Source: Micromonospora sp. NBC_01796
Lineage (GTDB): Bacteria > Actinomycetota > Actinomycetes > Mycobacteriales > Micromonosporaceae
Length of the DNA: 64,000 nt
Assembly: GCF_035917455.1 (NCBI RefSeq)
Contig: NZ_CP109078.1
Coordinates: 4,402,001 to 4,466,000, forward strand
Direction of reading: 5' to 3'
Shown here: positions 17,110 to 24,550 of the stretch, in pieces
Numbering within the stretch: the stretch's first letter is position 1
How the letters are laid out: each line of letters begins with the position of its first letter
Notes under the pieces: model-generated
What the model was told of the DNA's origin: nothing
The model's input: only the letters and a program-made list of their open reading frames with translations
Databases searched by the model: none
Translations under genes and position numbers: made by a program

Positions 17110-18174
17110 TCAGGTGGCCCCGCCCTGGCCGGTCTCGTGCCCCTCGGGCGGCGGCGACGGCGACCGCACGTACATCCGGGAGGCCGCGATCTGCGCGGTG
17201 ATGCCGGAGTTCTCCAGGGCCTCGGCGAGTCGCCGGCGCAGCTCCCGCCCGACCGGCAACTGGCCGTCCGCCGTCGTCTTGATCACCGTACGGATCACCG
17301 CACCGTCCACCGTCACCTGTTCGACGCCGAGCACCTCCGGCGCCTCGACGATCTCCGGTGCGAGTTCCGGGTCCATCGCCACCGATGCCGCCGCCGTACG
17401 CAGCACCGCGGTCGCCTCCTCCGTACCGGCGAAGCCGATCGGCATGTCGACCACGACCATCGCCCAGCCCTGGCTCTTGTTGCCGACCCGGATGATCTCG
17501 CCGTTGCGGATGTACCAGAGCACACCCCGCCCGTCCCGGATCGTGGTGATCCGCAACCCGACCGCCTCCACCACACCGGTGGCCTCGCCGAGGTCGACCG
17601 TGTCGCCCACCCCGTACTGATCCTCCAACAGCATGAACAGACCGGCGATCAGGTCCTTGACCAGCGTCTGGGCGCCGAAGCCGAGCGCCACCCCGGCGAT
17701 ACCGGCGCTGGCCAGCAGGGGAGCCAGGTTGAAACTCAGCTCGCTCAGCACGAGCAGTACGGCGATCCCGAAGACCACCGCCGTGACCAGGCTGCGCAGC
17801 ACCGAGCCGATCGCCGCCGCCCGTTGCCGCCGCCGCTCCGGAACCACCAGGGCGGGATCGACCGCGGCGGTCGGGATCCGCTCCCGCAGCGGCTTGAGTA
17901 CGGTCGGCACCCCCTCCGCGGTGGCGTCGACCAGGCGGCTGATGGTCCGGTGCAGCAGCCACCTGATCAGCATCGCGACCAGCACGATCGCGATGATCCG
18001 CAGCGGCTTGATCAGGATGTAGTAGCTGCCCTCGGCGAACCAGGGGGTGTCGGTCGCGTCCAGCACCGCCCGGCACAGGAAGCTGTCCAGGCAGCTCTGG
18101 CTGGGGCCGGGGGTCGAGGTCGAGGTGACCGAGGGGCTCGGTGTCGGCACGACGGACAGGATCGCGAGATTCAC
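17110..18174 (-). CDS. mscS: Small-conductance mechanosensitive channel, MscS family
   Basis: 354 aa. A Pro/Ser/Thr-rich N-terminus precedes helices at about residues 50-72 (IIAIVLVAMLIRWLLH) and 125-150. The pore helix region follows, LLASAGIAGVALGFGAQTLVKD, which is the MscS TM3 signature with its Gly/Ala pattern. The beta domain has QYGVGDTVDLG and VLWYIRNGEIIRVGN. The cytoplasmic C-terminus ends in a Pro-rich tail. It opens on hypo-osmotic shock. The upstream 325 bp are shared with the divergent HNH gene. Confidence 0.94.
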   Translation of the reverse strand: MNLAILSVVPTPSPSVTSTSTPGPSQSCLDSFLCRAVLDATDTPWFAEGSYYILIKPLRIIAIVLVAMLIRWLLHRTISRLVDATAEGVPTVLKPLRERIPTAAVDPALVVPERRRQRAAAIGSVLRSLVTAVVFGIAVLLVLSELSFNLAPLLASAGIAGVALGFGAQTLVKDLIAGLFMLLEDQYGVGDTVDLGEATGVVEAVGLRITTIRDGRGVLWYIRNGEIIRVGNKSQGWAMVVVDMPIGFAGTEEATAVLRTAAASVAMDPELAPEIVEAPEVLGVEQVTVDGAVIRTVIKTTADGQLPVGRELRRRLAEALENSGITAQIAASRMYVRSPSPPPEGHETGQGGAT

Positions 18175-18499
18175 GCCTGCTTTCGTACCGCACCGCCGGC
18201 CGTGGCCGCCGGGCGCCCCGCCGCGGAAGGCCGCCGGGAGGTGTGTCCGCCGCGCGCGCGTACGCCGGAAGGCCCTCGGGTTAACCGGACGGAACCGGTC
18301 ATCCTGCCACGCGACACAAAAGCTTCATGAGGGACCCCGGATTAGTACGTGCAATCGGGGGTCCCATCGGGGACTATTGGCGCACGGACGCCGGTGATCT
18401 GCCGGCGTCGGCCGCGGTCGGTGACGATCCGCGCCGTCGGTCGACACACGGCAGATGACAGGAGCGGGGCGCAAGACAGAACGCGGGAGGGTGATCGCG
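18175..18499. other. Divergent intergenic region mscS/HNH with a 13-bp hairpin
   Basis: The notable element is the inverted repeat at 18331-18365: GGGACCCCGGATT and AATCGGGGGTCCC, one mismatch, 9-nt loop. Because both neighbours point away from it, it is not a terminator; an operator or leader structure of the HNH gene is possible. The HNH ribosome site GGGAGG lies at 18485-18490. No further ORF is convincing. Confidence 0.45.
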
Positions 18500-19036
18500 A
18501 TGCCTGACATACGACCCACGGTGGGCTCCGGCTCGTTGGTGCTCAACGCTACGTATGAGCCACTGTGTGTCGTTTCGGTGCGTCGAGCAGCGATTCTCGT
18601 GCTCTCTGCGAAGGCAGTCTGCGTCGCCGACGGCGAGGGCATGCTGCACAGCGCCCGCAACTCCCTGCCCGTTCCCTCGGTGGTCCGACTGACCCGCTTC
18701 GTCCGGGTGCCGTACCGCAGCCACGTCGGCCTCTCCCGTCGGGCGATCTTCGCCCGGGACGGCTGGCGGTGCGCCTACTGCCGGGGTCCGGCCGAGACCA
18801 TCGACCACGTCTTCCCGCGCAGCCGGGGCGGCCGGCACGCCTGGGAGAACGTCGTCGCGGCCTGCGCCAAGTGCAACCACAGCAAGGGTGACAAGACCCC
18901 GGCCGAGCTGGGATGGCGGCTGCACGCCCTGCCGGCCCCGCCCAAGGGCACGGCCTGGCGGGTCCTCGGCCACCGGGCGCCCGACCCGCGCTGGGCCGAC
19001 TGGCTCGACCTGCGCGACGCCGAAATAGCCGCCTGA
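18500..19036 (+). CDS. HNH endonuclease domain protein
   Basis: 178 aa. The N-terminal half starts SLVLNATYEPLCVVSVRRA, a common actinobacterial module. The C-terminal half is an HNH domain with two CxxC zinc knuckles, CAYC and CAKC, and the core TIDHVFPRSRGG...WENVVAAC...HSKGDKTP. ATG 18500 is favoured by GGGAGG 9 nt upstream. This stand-alone chromosomal family is widespread in actinobacteria and its DNA target is unknown; no methylase or other restriction gene is adjacent. It converges on the sortase gene. Confidence 0.9.
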   Translation: MPDIRPTVGSGSLVLNATYEPLCVVSVRRAAILVLSAKAVCVADGEGMLHSARNSLPVPSVVRLTRFVRVPYRSHVGLSRRAIFARDGWRCAYCRGPAETIDHVFPRSRGGRHAWENVVAACAKCNHSKGDKTPAELGWRLHALPAPPKGTAWRVLGHRAPDPRWADWLDLRDAEIAA

Positions 19037-19061
19037 ATCATCACCCACCCGGTCGGCCGGC

Positions 19062-19919
19062 TCACTTGGGCGGTCGGGCGGAGACCAGTGAGGCGAACAC
19101 CACCACGTTGTCGGCGTACCCGGTCGTGCCGCCCACCCACCGACCACCGCAGGTGATCAGGCGCAGGCCGGGGCGGTCGAAGTCGTCGAACACCTGCTCG
19201 GTGGGGAGTTCCGACTTGTCGTACCGCTTGACGGAGTTCACCTCGAAGACGGCCACCGAGCGGTCCATCCGGGTGACCTCGATCTCGGCGCCGGGCCGGA
19301 TGTCGGCCAGGTCGTGGAAGACCGCCGGACCGGTACGGGTGTCCACGTGGCCGACGATGACGGACGGTCCGTACTGGCCCGGGGTGGGGCTCTGGTCGTA
19401 CCAGCCGGCCTCCTGGTAACGGTCGGGCGGCGGTACGGCGATCGAACCGTCCGGTGCGATCCCGACCCGGTGCACCCGGGCCCGGACGTCCAGCGAGTGG
19501 ATCGCGACGGCGGTCGGCGGGCTCGGCTCCATGACCGGGAACTTGCGCGGGGGTGGCCGGCTGCCGGAGCTGAAACCGGGCAGGAAGTTGGTGCCGGTCA
19601 CGTACTGCACCCCGAACCCGGTGATGATCAGGCCCATCAGCACGATGATGATCGGTATCGGTCCGGGGCGTCGGCGTACCTGACGGGTCCGGGTGACCCG
19701 CTGGCCGGGCGGCCGGACGGTGCCGACCGCACGGGCCGTCCCGACGGCGTGACCCGATCCGGCCGCCCGGGCCCGGTCGGGGCGGAGCGTTCCGGGTGCG
19801 ACCCGGTCGGCGGTGTCCGGGGTGACGATGCTCGCCGCCGACGCCTCGGTGGCGAGCCGCGCGGCGAGGCGGCACACCCGGCTGTGCGCCGCCCGGACCG
19901 GCGCGAGGCGACCGCCCAT
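19062..19919 (-). CDS. Class F sortase
   Basis: 285 aa. A long Arg/Ala-rich cytoplasmic N-terminus and a membrane anchor (IPIIIVLMGLIITGFGVQYV, about residues 88-107) precede the transpeptidase domain. Catalytic residues visible are His in VIVGHVDT and Cys in LRLITCGGR, the latter typical of class F; the Arg may be in that GGR. The enzyme covalently attaches or processes surface proteins outside the cell. It follows a secreted, membrane-tailed protein by 13 bp in one operon. The LPTTG protein encoded at 51158-53080 is another possible substrate in the window. Confidence 0.93.
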   Translation of the reverse strand: MGGRLAPVRAAHSRVCRLAARLATEASAASIVTPDTADRVAPGTLRPDRARAAGSGHAVGTARAVGTVRPPGQRVTRTRQVRRRPGPIPIIIVLMGLIITGFGVQYVTGTNFLPGFSSGSRPPPRKFPVMEPSPPTAVAIHSLDVRARVHRVGIAPDGSIAVPPPDRYQEAGWYDQSPTPGQYGPSVIVGHVDTRTGPAVFHDLADIRPGAEIEVTRMDRSVAVFEVNSVKRYDKSELPTEQVFDDFDRPGLRLITCGGRWVGGTTGYADNVVVFASLVSARPPK

Positions 19920-19932
19920 CGGCCCGGCTGAC

Positions 19933-20460
19933 TCAGGGGCCCGTCGAGGGCCGACGACGGGCGCTGAACAGCCAGAGGCCGCCGCCGAGCACGATCACGG
20001 CCAGGCCGCCGACCAGCACCACGGGGCCGCCGAAGCCGCCGGCCGTACCGCCACCGCCGGTGGCCGGACCCTGGGTCGGCTTGCTCATGTTCACCACGGT
20101 CAGGGTGGTGTGCGCGGTATTACCGTTCGGGCAGGTCAGGTTCACGTCGAAGGTGCCCGGCGCCCGGTTGCCCGGAATGGTGACCGCCCCGGTGAGGAAG
20201 CCGTTGTTCGGTCGTACGACCACCCGGCCGAACGCCTGCGACTCCACCGTCGCCTGGTTGTTGTTGGTCTGGTCGCAACTGGCCCGGATGTTCACCCGGG
20301 TGCCCGGTTGGGCGGTGTTCGGGGTGACCTCCACGAAGGCGTTGCTGCTCTGCATCGGCGTCGGGGTCGGCGCCGCTGCGGCCGGCGTCGCCGGCGCGGC
20401 CAGCGCGATCACCCCGGCCGTCGAGAGGAGCGCTCGACGCACTGCTGATCGACTCTGCAT
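19933..20460 (-). CDS. Secreted protein with C-terminal membrane anchor, sortase neighbour
   Basis: 175 aa with a clear Sec signal (RRALLSTAGVIALAAPATPAAAA, cleavage probably after AAAA at about residue 30). An Ig-like region of ~90 residues follows, with two cysteines (RASCDQT, LTCPNG) that could form a disulfide. Then come a Gly-rich linker, a hydrophobic helix (VVLVGGLAVIVLGGGLWLF) and a basic tail RRR. It looks like a sortase substrate but has no LPxTG; the pre-helix segment is GPATGGGG. ATG 20460 has GGGGGAGG just upstream. First gene of an operon with the class F sortase. Confidence 0.85.
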   Translation of the reverse strand: MQSRSAVRRALLSTAGVIALAAPATPAAAAPTPTPMQSSNAFVEVTPNTAQPGTRVNIRASCDQTNNNQATVESQAFGRVVVRPNNGFLTGAVTIPGNRAPGTFDVNLTCPNGNTAHTTLTVVNMSKPTQGPATGGGGTAGGFGGPVVLVGGLAVIVLGGGLWLFSARRRPSTGP

Positions 20461-20585
20461 GACCTCCCCCTTCCGGCCATCCGGCCGGCCACCGCGTGGT
20501 CCGCGTCGCTCAGGGTGTTCCCACCCGGCTCCGCGAATCACGCCCGATCGCGAGGTCGGTCGGCTCCGGCGGCGGACGCTCCGGC

Positions 20586-21038
20586 TCAGGGGGTGGACTG
20601 CTCCGGCAGCGGTGTCACCGGGTGCCAGTTCAGCGGGGACGAGAGGACCATCGTGCTCGACGGCTGGCCGTACGGGGCGAGCCGGTCGATCACCTGCTCG
20701 AACGCGTCGATCGACCCGGCCGCGACCTTCAGCACACTGCACGCGTCGCCGGTGATCCGGTGGATCTCCAGCACTTCCGGCCAACCGGTCACGGACGGGT
20801 CGCGCAGGATGCAGCGGGGGCCGTAACAGGACATCCGGATCAGTGCCACCACGCTGCGGCCGGCTCGGGCCAGGTCGACATGGGCGTGGTAGCCGGTCAC
20901 CACCCCGGCCTCCTCCAGCCGGCGGACCCGCTCGGCGACCGCCGGTGGGGACAGGTGCACCCGCCGGGACAGCTCGCTGTACGAGAGCCGGGCGTCGGCC
21001 TGCAACTCGCGCAGCAGCGCCCAGTCCATGTCGTCCAC
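20586..21038 (-). CDS. Lrp/AsnC-family regulator
   Basis: 150 aa. The N-terminal winged HTH has the standard Lrp pattern MDWALLRELQADARLSYSEL, SRRVHLSPPAVAERVRRLEE and GVVTGYHAHVD. The C-terminal RAM-type ligand domain contains VLEIHRITGDACSVLKV, the conserved GDxD-like turn that binds amino acids. It is divergent from the tryptophan-degrading genes, so it probably senses tryptophan or a related amino acid and controls kynA-kynU; this is inferred from position. Start GTG 21038. Confidence 0.92.
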   Translation of the reverse strand: MDDMDWALLRELQADARLSYSELSRRVHLSPPAVAERVRRLEEAGVVTGYHAHVDLARAGRSVVALIRMSCYGPRCILRDPSVTGWPEVLEIHRITGDACSVLKVAAGSIDAFEQVIDRLAPYGQPSSTMVLSSPLNWHPVTPLPEQSTP

Positions 21039-21057
21039 GCGACCGACCTTTCCTTCG

Positions 21058-21072
21058 TGAGGTGATTTCTCA
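21058..21072. promoter_or_regulatory. Candidate Lrp operator
   Basis: TGAG-GTGATTT-CTCA is a 15-bp inverted repeat with an AT-rich centre, about the size of an Lrp/AsnC half-operator. It lies 20 bp upstream of the Lrp gene start, in the gap shared with kynA. Assignment rests on position and symmetry only. Confidence 0.35.
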
Positions 21073-21205
21073 ACCTAGCCGCTGATCCGGAGGGTCGGAA
21101 CGGTCAGGTGCCGTTGGTTCGGCATTCCGTACGAGCCCCCACCGGAGAGATCATGACGCTGGGGCCGACGGAACGCGATGCCGACGGACGGAAAGGGGAC
21201 TGGCG

Positions 21206-22135
21206 ATGGGGCACACGGAGCGCGGGGCAGCGGCGGTGGCGGCGACCGGGGACCCGGTACCGACCGGCGCGGTGATCCGTACGGTGAACGCCGACGAGCG
21301 GGCCGCCCGGGCGGTTGCCAACGCGGGCGAGCCGACGCTGGAGTTCGCCGACCGGACGCCGTACGACGCGTACGTGCACGCCAGCACGCTGCACACGTTG
21401 CAGCAGACGCTGAGCAAGGACCCGGGCGAGATGTCGTTCCTGATGATCAGCCAGATCATGGAGCTCTACTTCGGGCTGACCTGCTTCGAACTGCGCGAGA
21501 CCCGGGAGCGGCTGCGCGACGACGACGTCTGGGGCGCCCTGCCCTCGCTGCGCCGGGCGGCGCTGCACCTGGAGGGGCTGAACGCGGCCTGGCACGGCCT
21601 GCGCTGGATGACCCCGGCCGACTTCAACAAGTTCCGCGACCTGCTCGGCGAGGGCTCCGGTTTCCAGTCCGCGATGTACCGCCAACTGGAGTTCCTGCTC
21701 GGTCTGAAGACCGCCTCGCTGGTCCGCCCGTTCCGCCGCCAGCCGGCCGTGTACGAGGCCCTGGTCGACGCCCTGCACGCCCCGAGCCTCTGGGACGAGG
21801 TGCTGGTGCTGCTCGACCGCCGCGGCTTCGACCTGCCGGCGGCGTTGCTCGACCGGGACCTCACCGAGCCGGCCGAGCCGGACCCGGCGGTCGAGTTGGC
21901 CTGGGTCCGGATCTACCGGGACACCGGCCCGGACAACCACCTGCGGATGCTCGGCGAGGCGCTGGCCGAGGTCGGCGAGCAGTTCGGCGACTGGCGTTAC
22001 CAGCACCTGAAGGCGACCCAGCGGGCGATGGGCGCGAAGGCCGGCACCGGCGGCTCGGGCGGCGTGGCCTGGCTGCAACGGAGCATGGCCCGTACGGTCT
22101 TTCCCGAGCTGTGGTCGGCCCGGACGCTGATGTGA
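21206..22135 (+). CDS. kynA: Tryptophan 2,3-dioxygenase
   Basis: Haem dioxygenase that opens the indole ring of tryptophan to N-formylkynurenine. 309 aa. Family signs are TPYDAYVHASTLHTLQQTL, DPGEMSFLMISQIMELYF, FNKFRDLLGEGSGFQS (substrate-binding loop) and the C-terminal WRYQHLKATQRAMGAKAGTG, where WRxxH holds the haem-ligand His and GTGGSGG is the flexible active-site loop. ATG 21206 follows GGAAAGGGG. The stop overlaps a GTG in frame with kynU, so the two genes are co-transcribed. Confidence 0.95.
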   Translation: MGHTERGAAAVAATGDPVPTGAVIRTVNADERAARAVANAGEPTLEFADRTPYDAYVHASTLHTLQQTLSKDPGEMSFLMISQIMELYFGLTCFELRETRERLRDDDVWGALPSLRRAALHLEGLNAAWHGLRWMTPADFNKFRDLLGEGSGFQSAMYRQLEFLLGLKTASLVRPFRRQPAVYEALVDALHAPSLWDEVLVLLDRRGFDLPAALLDRDLTEPAEPDPAVELAWVRIYRDTGPDNHLRMLGEALAEVGEQFGDWRYQHLKATQRAMGAKAGTGGSGGVAWLQRSMARTVFPELWSARTLM

Positions 22136-22191
22136 CGAGCGGCCGACCGACCGGGTACCGGAACCACCCCTTTCGTGAAGTGGACGCACAG

Positions 22192-23463
22192 ATGCACGCT
22201 GCCGAAGAAGAAGCCCACCGTCTCGACGCCGCCGATCCGGGGCACCGGGACCTGTTCCTGATCCCGCCGGCCGAGGGCGGCCGGTACGCCGACAGCGCGT
22301 ACCTGGTCGGCAACTCCCTCGGCCTGCAGCCCCGGGCGACCCGTACCGAGCTGCTGGAGGAGCTGGACAAGTGGGCGGGGCTGGCAATCGAGGGCCACTT
22401 CGAGGGGGACCGCCCCTGGACCCCGTACGTCGGTCTGCTCACCGGCCCGGCCGCGCGACTGGTCGGCGCGCTCCCGGCGGAGACCGTGGTGATGAACACC
22501 CTCACGGTCAACCTGCACCTGCTGATGGTCTCGTTCTACCGGCCGTCCGGCGCCCGCACCCGGATCGTCATCGAGGACACCGCGTTCCCCTCGGACAGCT
22601 ACGCGGTCCGCAGCCAGGCCACCTTCCACGGCCTCGACCCCGACGACACGGTGGTACGGCTGCGCGCCCGACCGGGCGAGGAGAACCTGCGCACCTCCGA
22701 CGTGCTCGACTACCTCGACCGGGAGGGTGACCGGGTCGCCCTGGTGCTGCTCGGCGGGGTGAACTACCTCACCGGCGAGCTGATGGACATCGAGGCGATC
22801 ACCCGGGCCGGTCACGCCGCCGGTGCGGTGGTGGGCTGGGACCTCGCCCACGCCGCCGGCAACGTGCCGCTGCGGCTGCACGACTGGGAGGTGGACTTCG
22901 CCGCCTGGTGCACGTACAAGTACCTGAACTCGGGGCCGGGGTCGGTGGGCGCCGCGTTCGTCCACGAACGGCACCTCGGCAGAACCGACCTGCCCCGGTT
23001 CGACGGCTGGTGGGGAAACGAGCCGGCGACCCGGTTCGAGATGACGGCGGAGATCCGGCCGCCGGCCACCGCCGACGCCTGGCAGATCTCCAACCCGCCG
23101 ATCCTCGCCATGGGCCCGGTCCGGACCTCGCTGGAACTCTTCGACTCCGTCGGCATGGCCGCGCTGCGCGAACGGAGCATCCGGTTGACCGCGTACGCAG
23201 AGCGCCTGCTCGACGAGGTGGTCGCGACCCGGCCGATCAGCGTCCTGACCCCGCGTGACCCGCAGCGGCGTGGCGCCCAGCTCTCCCTGCGGATCGGCCG
23301 GGGCAGCGCCGCCGACCTTGCCCGACGGCTCCGGTTCGAGCACGGTGTGTTCACCGACTCACGCGAGCCGGACGTGATCCGGGCCGCACCGGTGCCGCTC
23401 TACTCGACGTACCACGACTGCTGGCGGCTTGCCGACGCGCTCGCCCGTACGGTCGGGGAGTAG
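22192..23463 (+). CDS. kynU: Kynureninase
   Basis: PLP enzyme splitting kynurenine to anthranilate and alanine. 423 aa from ATG 22192. Motifs are LDAADP at the N-terminus, YLVGNSLGLQP, VVMNTLTVNLHLLM, VGWDLAHAAGN (PLP Asp), WCTYKYLNSGPGS with the Schiff-base Lys, and FQ-type SNPPILAM. The start is uncertain: GTG 22132 in a GTGA overlap with the kynA stop adds 20 residues, but the ATG form puts LDAADP at the usual distance from the N-terminus. A formamidase for the middle step of the pathway is not in the window. Confidence 0.93.
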   Translation: MHAAEEEAHRLDAADPGHRDLFLIPPAEGGRYADSAYLVGNSLGLQPRATRTELLEELDKWAGLAIEGHFEGDRPWTPYVGLLTGPAARLVGALPAETVVMNTLTVNLHLLMVSFYRPSGARTRIVIEDTAFPSDSYAVRSQATFHGLDPDDTVVRLRARPGEENLRTSDVLDYLDREGDRVALVLLGGVNYLTGELMDIEAITRAGHAAGAVVGWDLAHAAGNVPLRLHDWEVDFAAWCTYKYLNSGPGSVGAAFVHERHLGRTDLPRFDGWWGNEPATRFEMTAEIRPPATADAWQISNPPILAMGPVRTSLELFDSVGMAALRERSIRLTAYAERLLDEVVATRPISVLTPRDPQRRGAQLSLRIGRGSAADLARRLRFEHGVFTDSREPDVIRAAPVPLYSTYHDCWRLADALARTVGE

Positions 23464-23535
23464 CCCGGCCGGGCGGTATCGCCTCGCCTGCCGGGCGGTG
23501 TCCGGTTGCCCGCTATCCGCGCAAAACCCGTCCAC

Positions 23536-23577
23536 GGTACGGCGACGAGGGCCGATCCACGCTCTCGCCGCCGTACC
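23536..23577 (+). terminator. Hairpin terminator after kynU
   Basis: Arms GGTACGGCGACGAG and CTCGCCGCCGTACC (23536-23549, 23564-23577) pair over 14 bp with one mismatch and a 14-nt loop. It is located 73 bp after the kynU stop. There is no T-run, as is common in actinomycetes. Confidence 0.55.
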
Positions 23578-23734
23578 GCACGCAGGTCAGCGGCGGGTGG
23601 GATCGCCACCCCGAGATACACGGCGCGCCGCACTCCGATACCGTTGACAACGTCTGAGTCGGAGCGGACCGGCAGCCTGGCCGCCCAACCCTGGGCCGGG
23701 TGTTTGGTCCCTATCACGCCTGGGAGCGTTGAGG

Positions 23735-24049
23735 TTGTCTGCTACCGAGCAGTGGACGGTTACCGACACCTTGCTGTATTTCGTCGGGATCCCGGCCGCC
23801 GTGGTGCTGGTGATCGCCGTGCTGGCGCTCGCCGGTAGCGGCGGACGGAGTGCTCGACGGTATCGGCCGGGACGGCCATTCGACTTCACCCCGGTCTGGT
23901 TCCTGTCCGCGCCGGAGAACCTGGCCGGATCGGCCGCCGCGGCCCTGCGGGCCAGCGGCCGGACCGCCGAGCTGACCGGCGCGGAGACCGAGACCACGGG
24001 TACGCCGAGTCAGGCGGGCACAACGGGAGGCGCAAGTGACCGCTGGTGA
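23735..24049 (+). CDS. Small membrane protein of unknown function
   Basis: 104 aa from TTG 23735, chosen because GGGAG lies 8 nt upstream; a TTG two codons earlier sits too close to that site. One hydrophobic segment (LLYFVGIPAAVVLVIAVLALAG, residues ~13-34) is followed by a basic stretch and the hydrophilic segment RPFDFTPVWFLSAPEN. The tail is Thr/Gly-rich. It overlaps the next gene by 14 bp, so the pair is an operon. No family recognised with certainty. Confidence 0.7.
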   Translation: MSATEQWTVTDTLLYFVGIPAAVVLVIAVLALAGSGGRSARRYRPGRPFDFTPVWFLSAPENLAGSAAAALRASGRTAELTGAETETTGTPSQAGTTGGASDRW

Positions 24050-24467
24050 GCAGACCATGACGGAGTACAGCCCGGCGCAGCCGGAGCCGACCGGTCACCC
24101 GGACGTGCTCGACGGCCCGTTCTCGACCCGCCAACTGCTCCGCATCGACGAGGCGCTCCGCCTCGCCGACCAGGGCAGCGAGTTGACCTTCACGGTCTAC
24201 GTCGGCGCCCTCGACGAGCCCGTACGCGAACACGCGGTGCGGCTGCTGGACCAGCTCGCCGAGCCGGACCGGTCGGTCCTGATCGCCGTCTCGCCGAACC
24301 AGCGGTTGCTGGAGGTGGTCACCGGCGCCGAGGCCCGCAAGCGGATCCCGGACCGGGACGCCAAGCTGGCCGCACTGTCCATGGTGGCCGCCTTCGGTGG
24401 CGGCGACCTGGCCGGCGGCATCATCAGCGGCCTCGACCAGCTCGCCAGCCGCGCCGGCAAGGCGTAG
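24036..24467 (+). CDS. DUF5130-like protein
   Basis: 143 aa from GTG 24036 with GGGAGG just upstream. A ~30-residue polar leader is followed by a compact domain: FSTRQLLRIDEALRLAD, LTFTVYVGALDEP, REHAVRLLDQL, VLIAVSPNQRLLEVVTG and AALSMVAAFGGGDLAGGI. This pattern matches the actinobacterial DUF5130 family, related to TPM-like folds; function unknown. No signal peptide. It is encoded with the preceding membrane protein and ends before a strong terminator. Confidence 0.8.
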   Translation: MTAGEQTMTEYSPAQPEPTGHPDVLDGPFSTRQLLRIDEALRLADQGSELTFTVYVGALDEPVREHAVRLLDQLAEPDRSVLIAVSPNQRLLEVVTGAEARKRIPDRDAKLAALSMVAAFGGGDLAGGIISGLDQLASRAGKA

Positions 24468-24493
24468 GGCAGACCCGCTACACCGTAGACAGA

Positions 24494-24539
24494 AGACCCG
24501 GCCTCGGCACCGAATCGAATCGGTGCCGAGGCCGGGTCT
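24494..24539. terminator. Perfect 19-bp hairpin, bidirectional terminator
   Basis: Arms at 24494-24512 and 24521-24539 (beginning AGACCCGGCC and ending GGCCGGGTCT) are perfectly complementary around the 8-nt loop AATCGAAT. It lies between the converging DUF5130 gene and pepN, 11 bp from the pepN stop, and is followed by CTCTTCC on the plus strand. Confidence 0.85.
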
Positions 24540-24550
24540 CTTCCGTCTGC

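Noticed and set aside
21178-22191. Extension of kynureninase upstream through the kynA gene as a 761-residue fusion
   Set aside because: The upstream part of that frame is the out-of-frame shadow of kynA; kynureninase motifs begin only after 22192.
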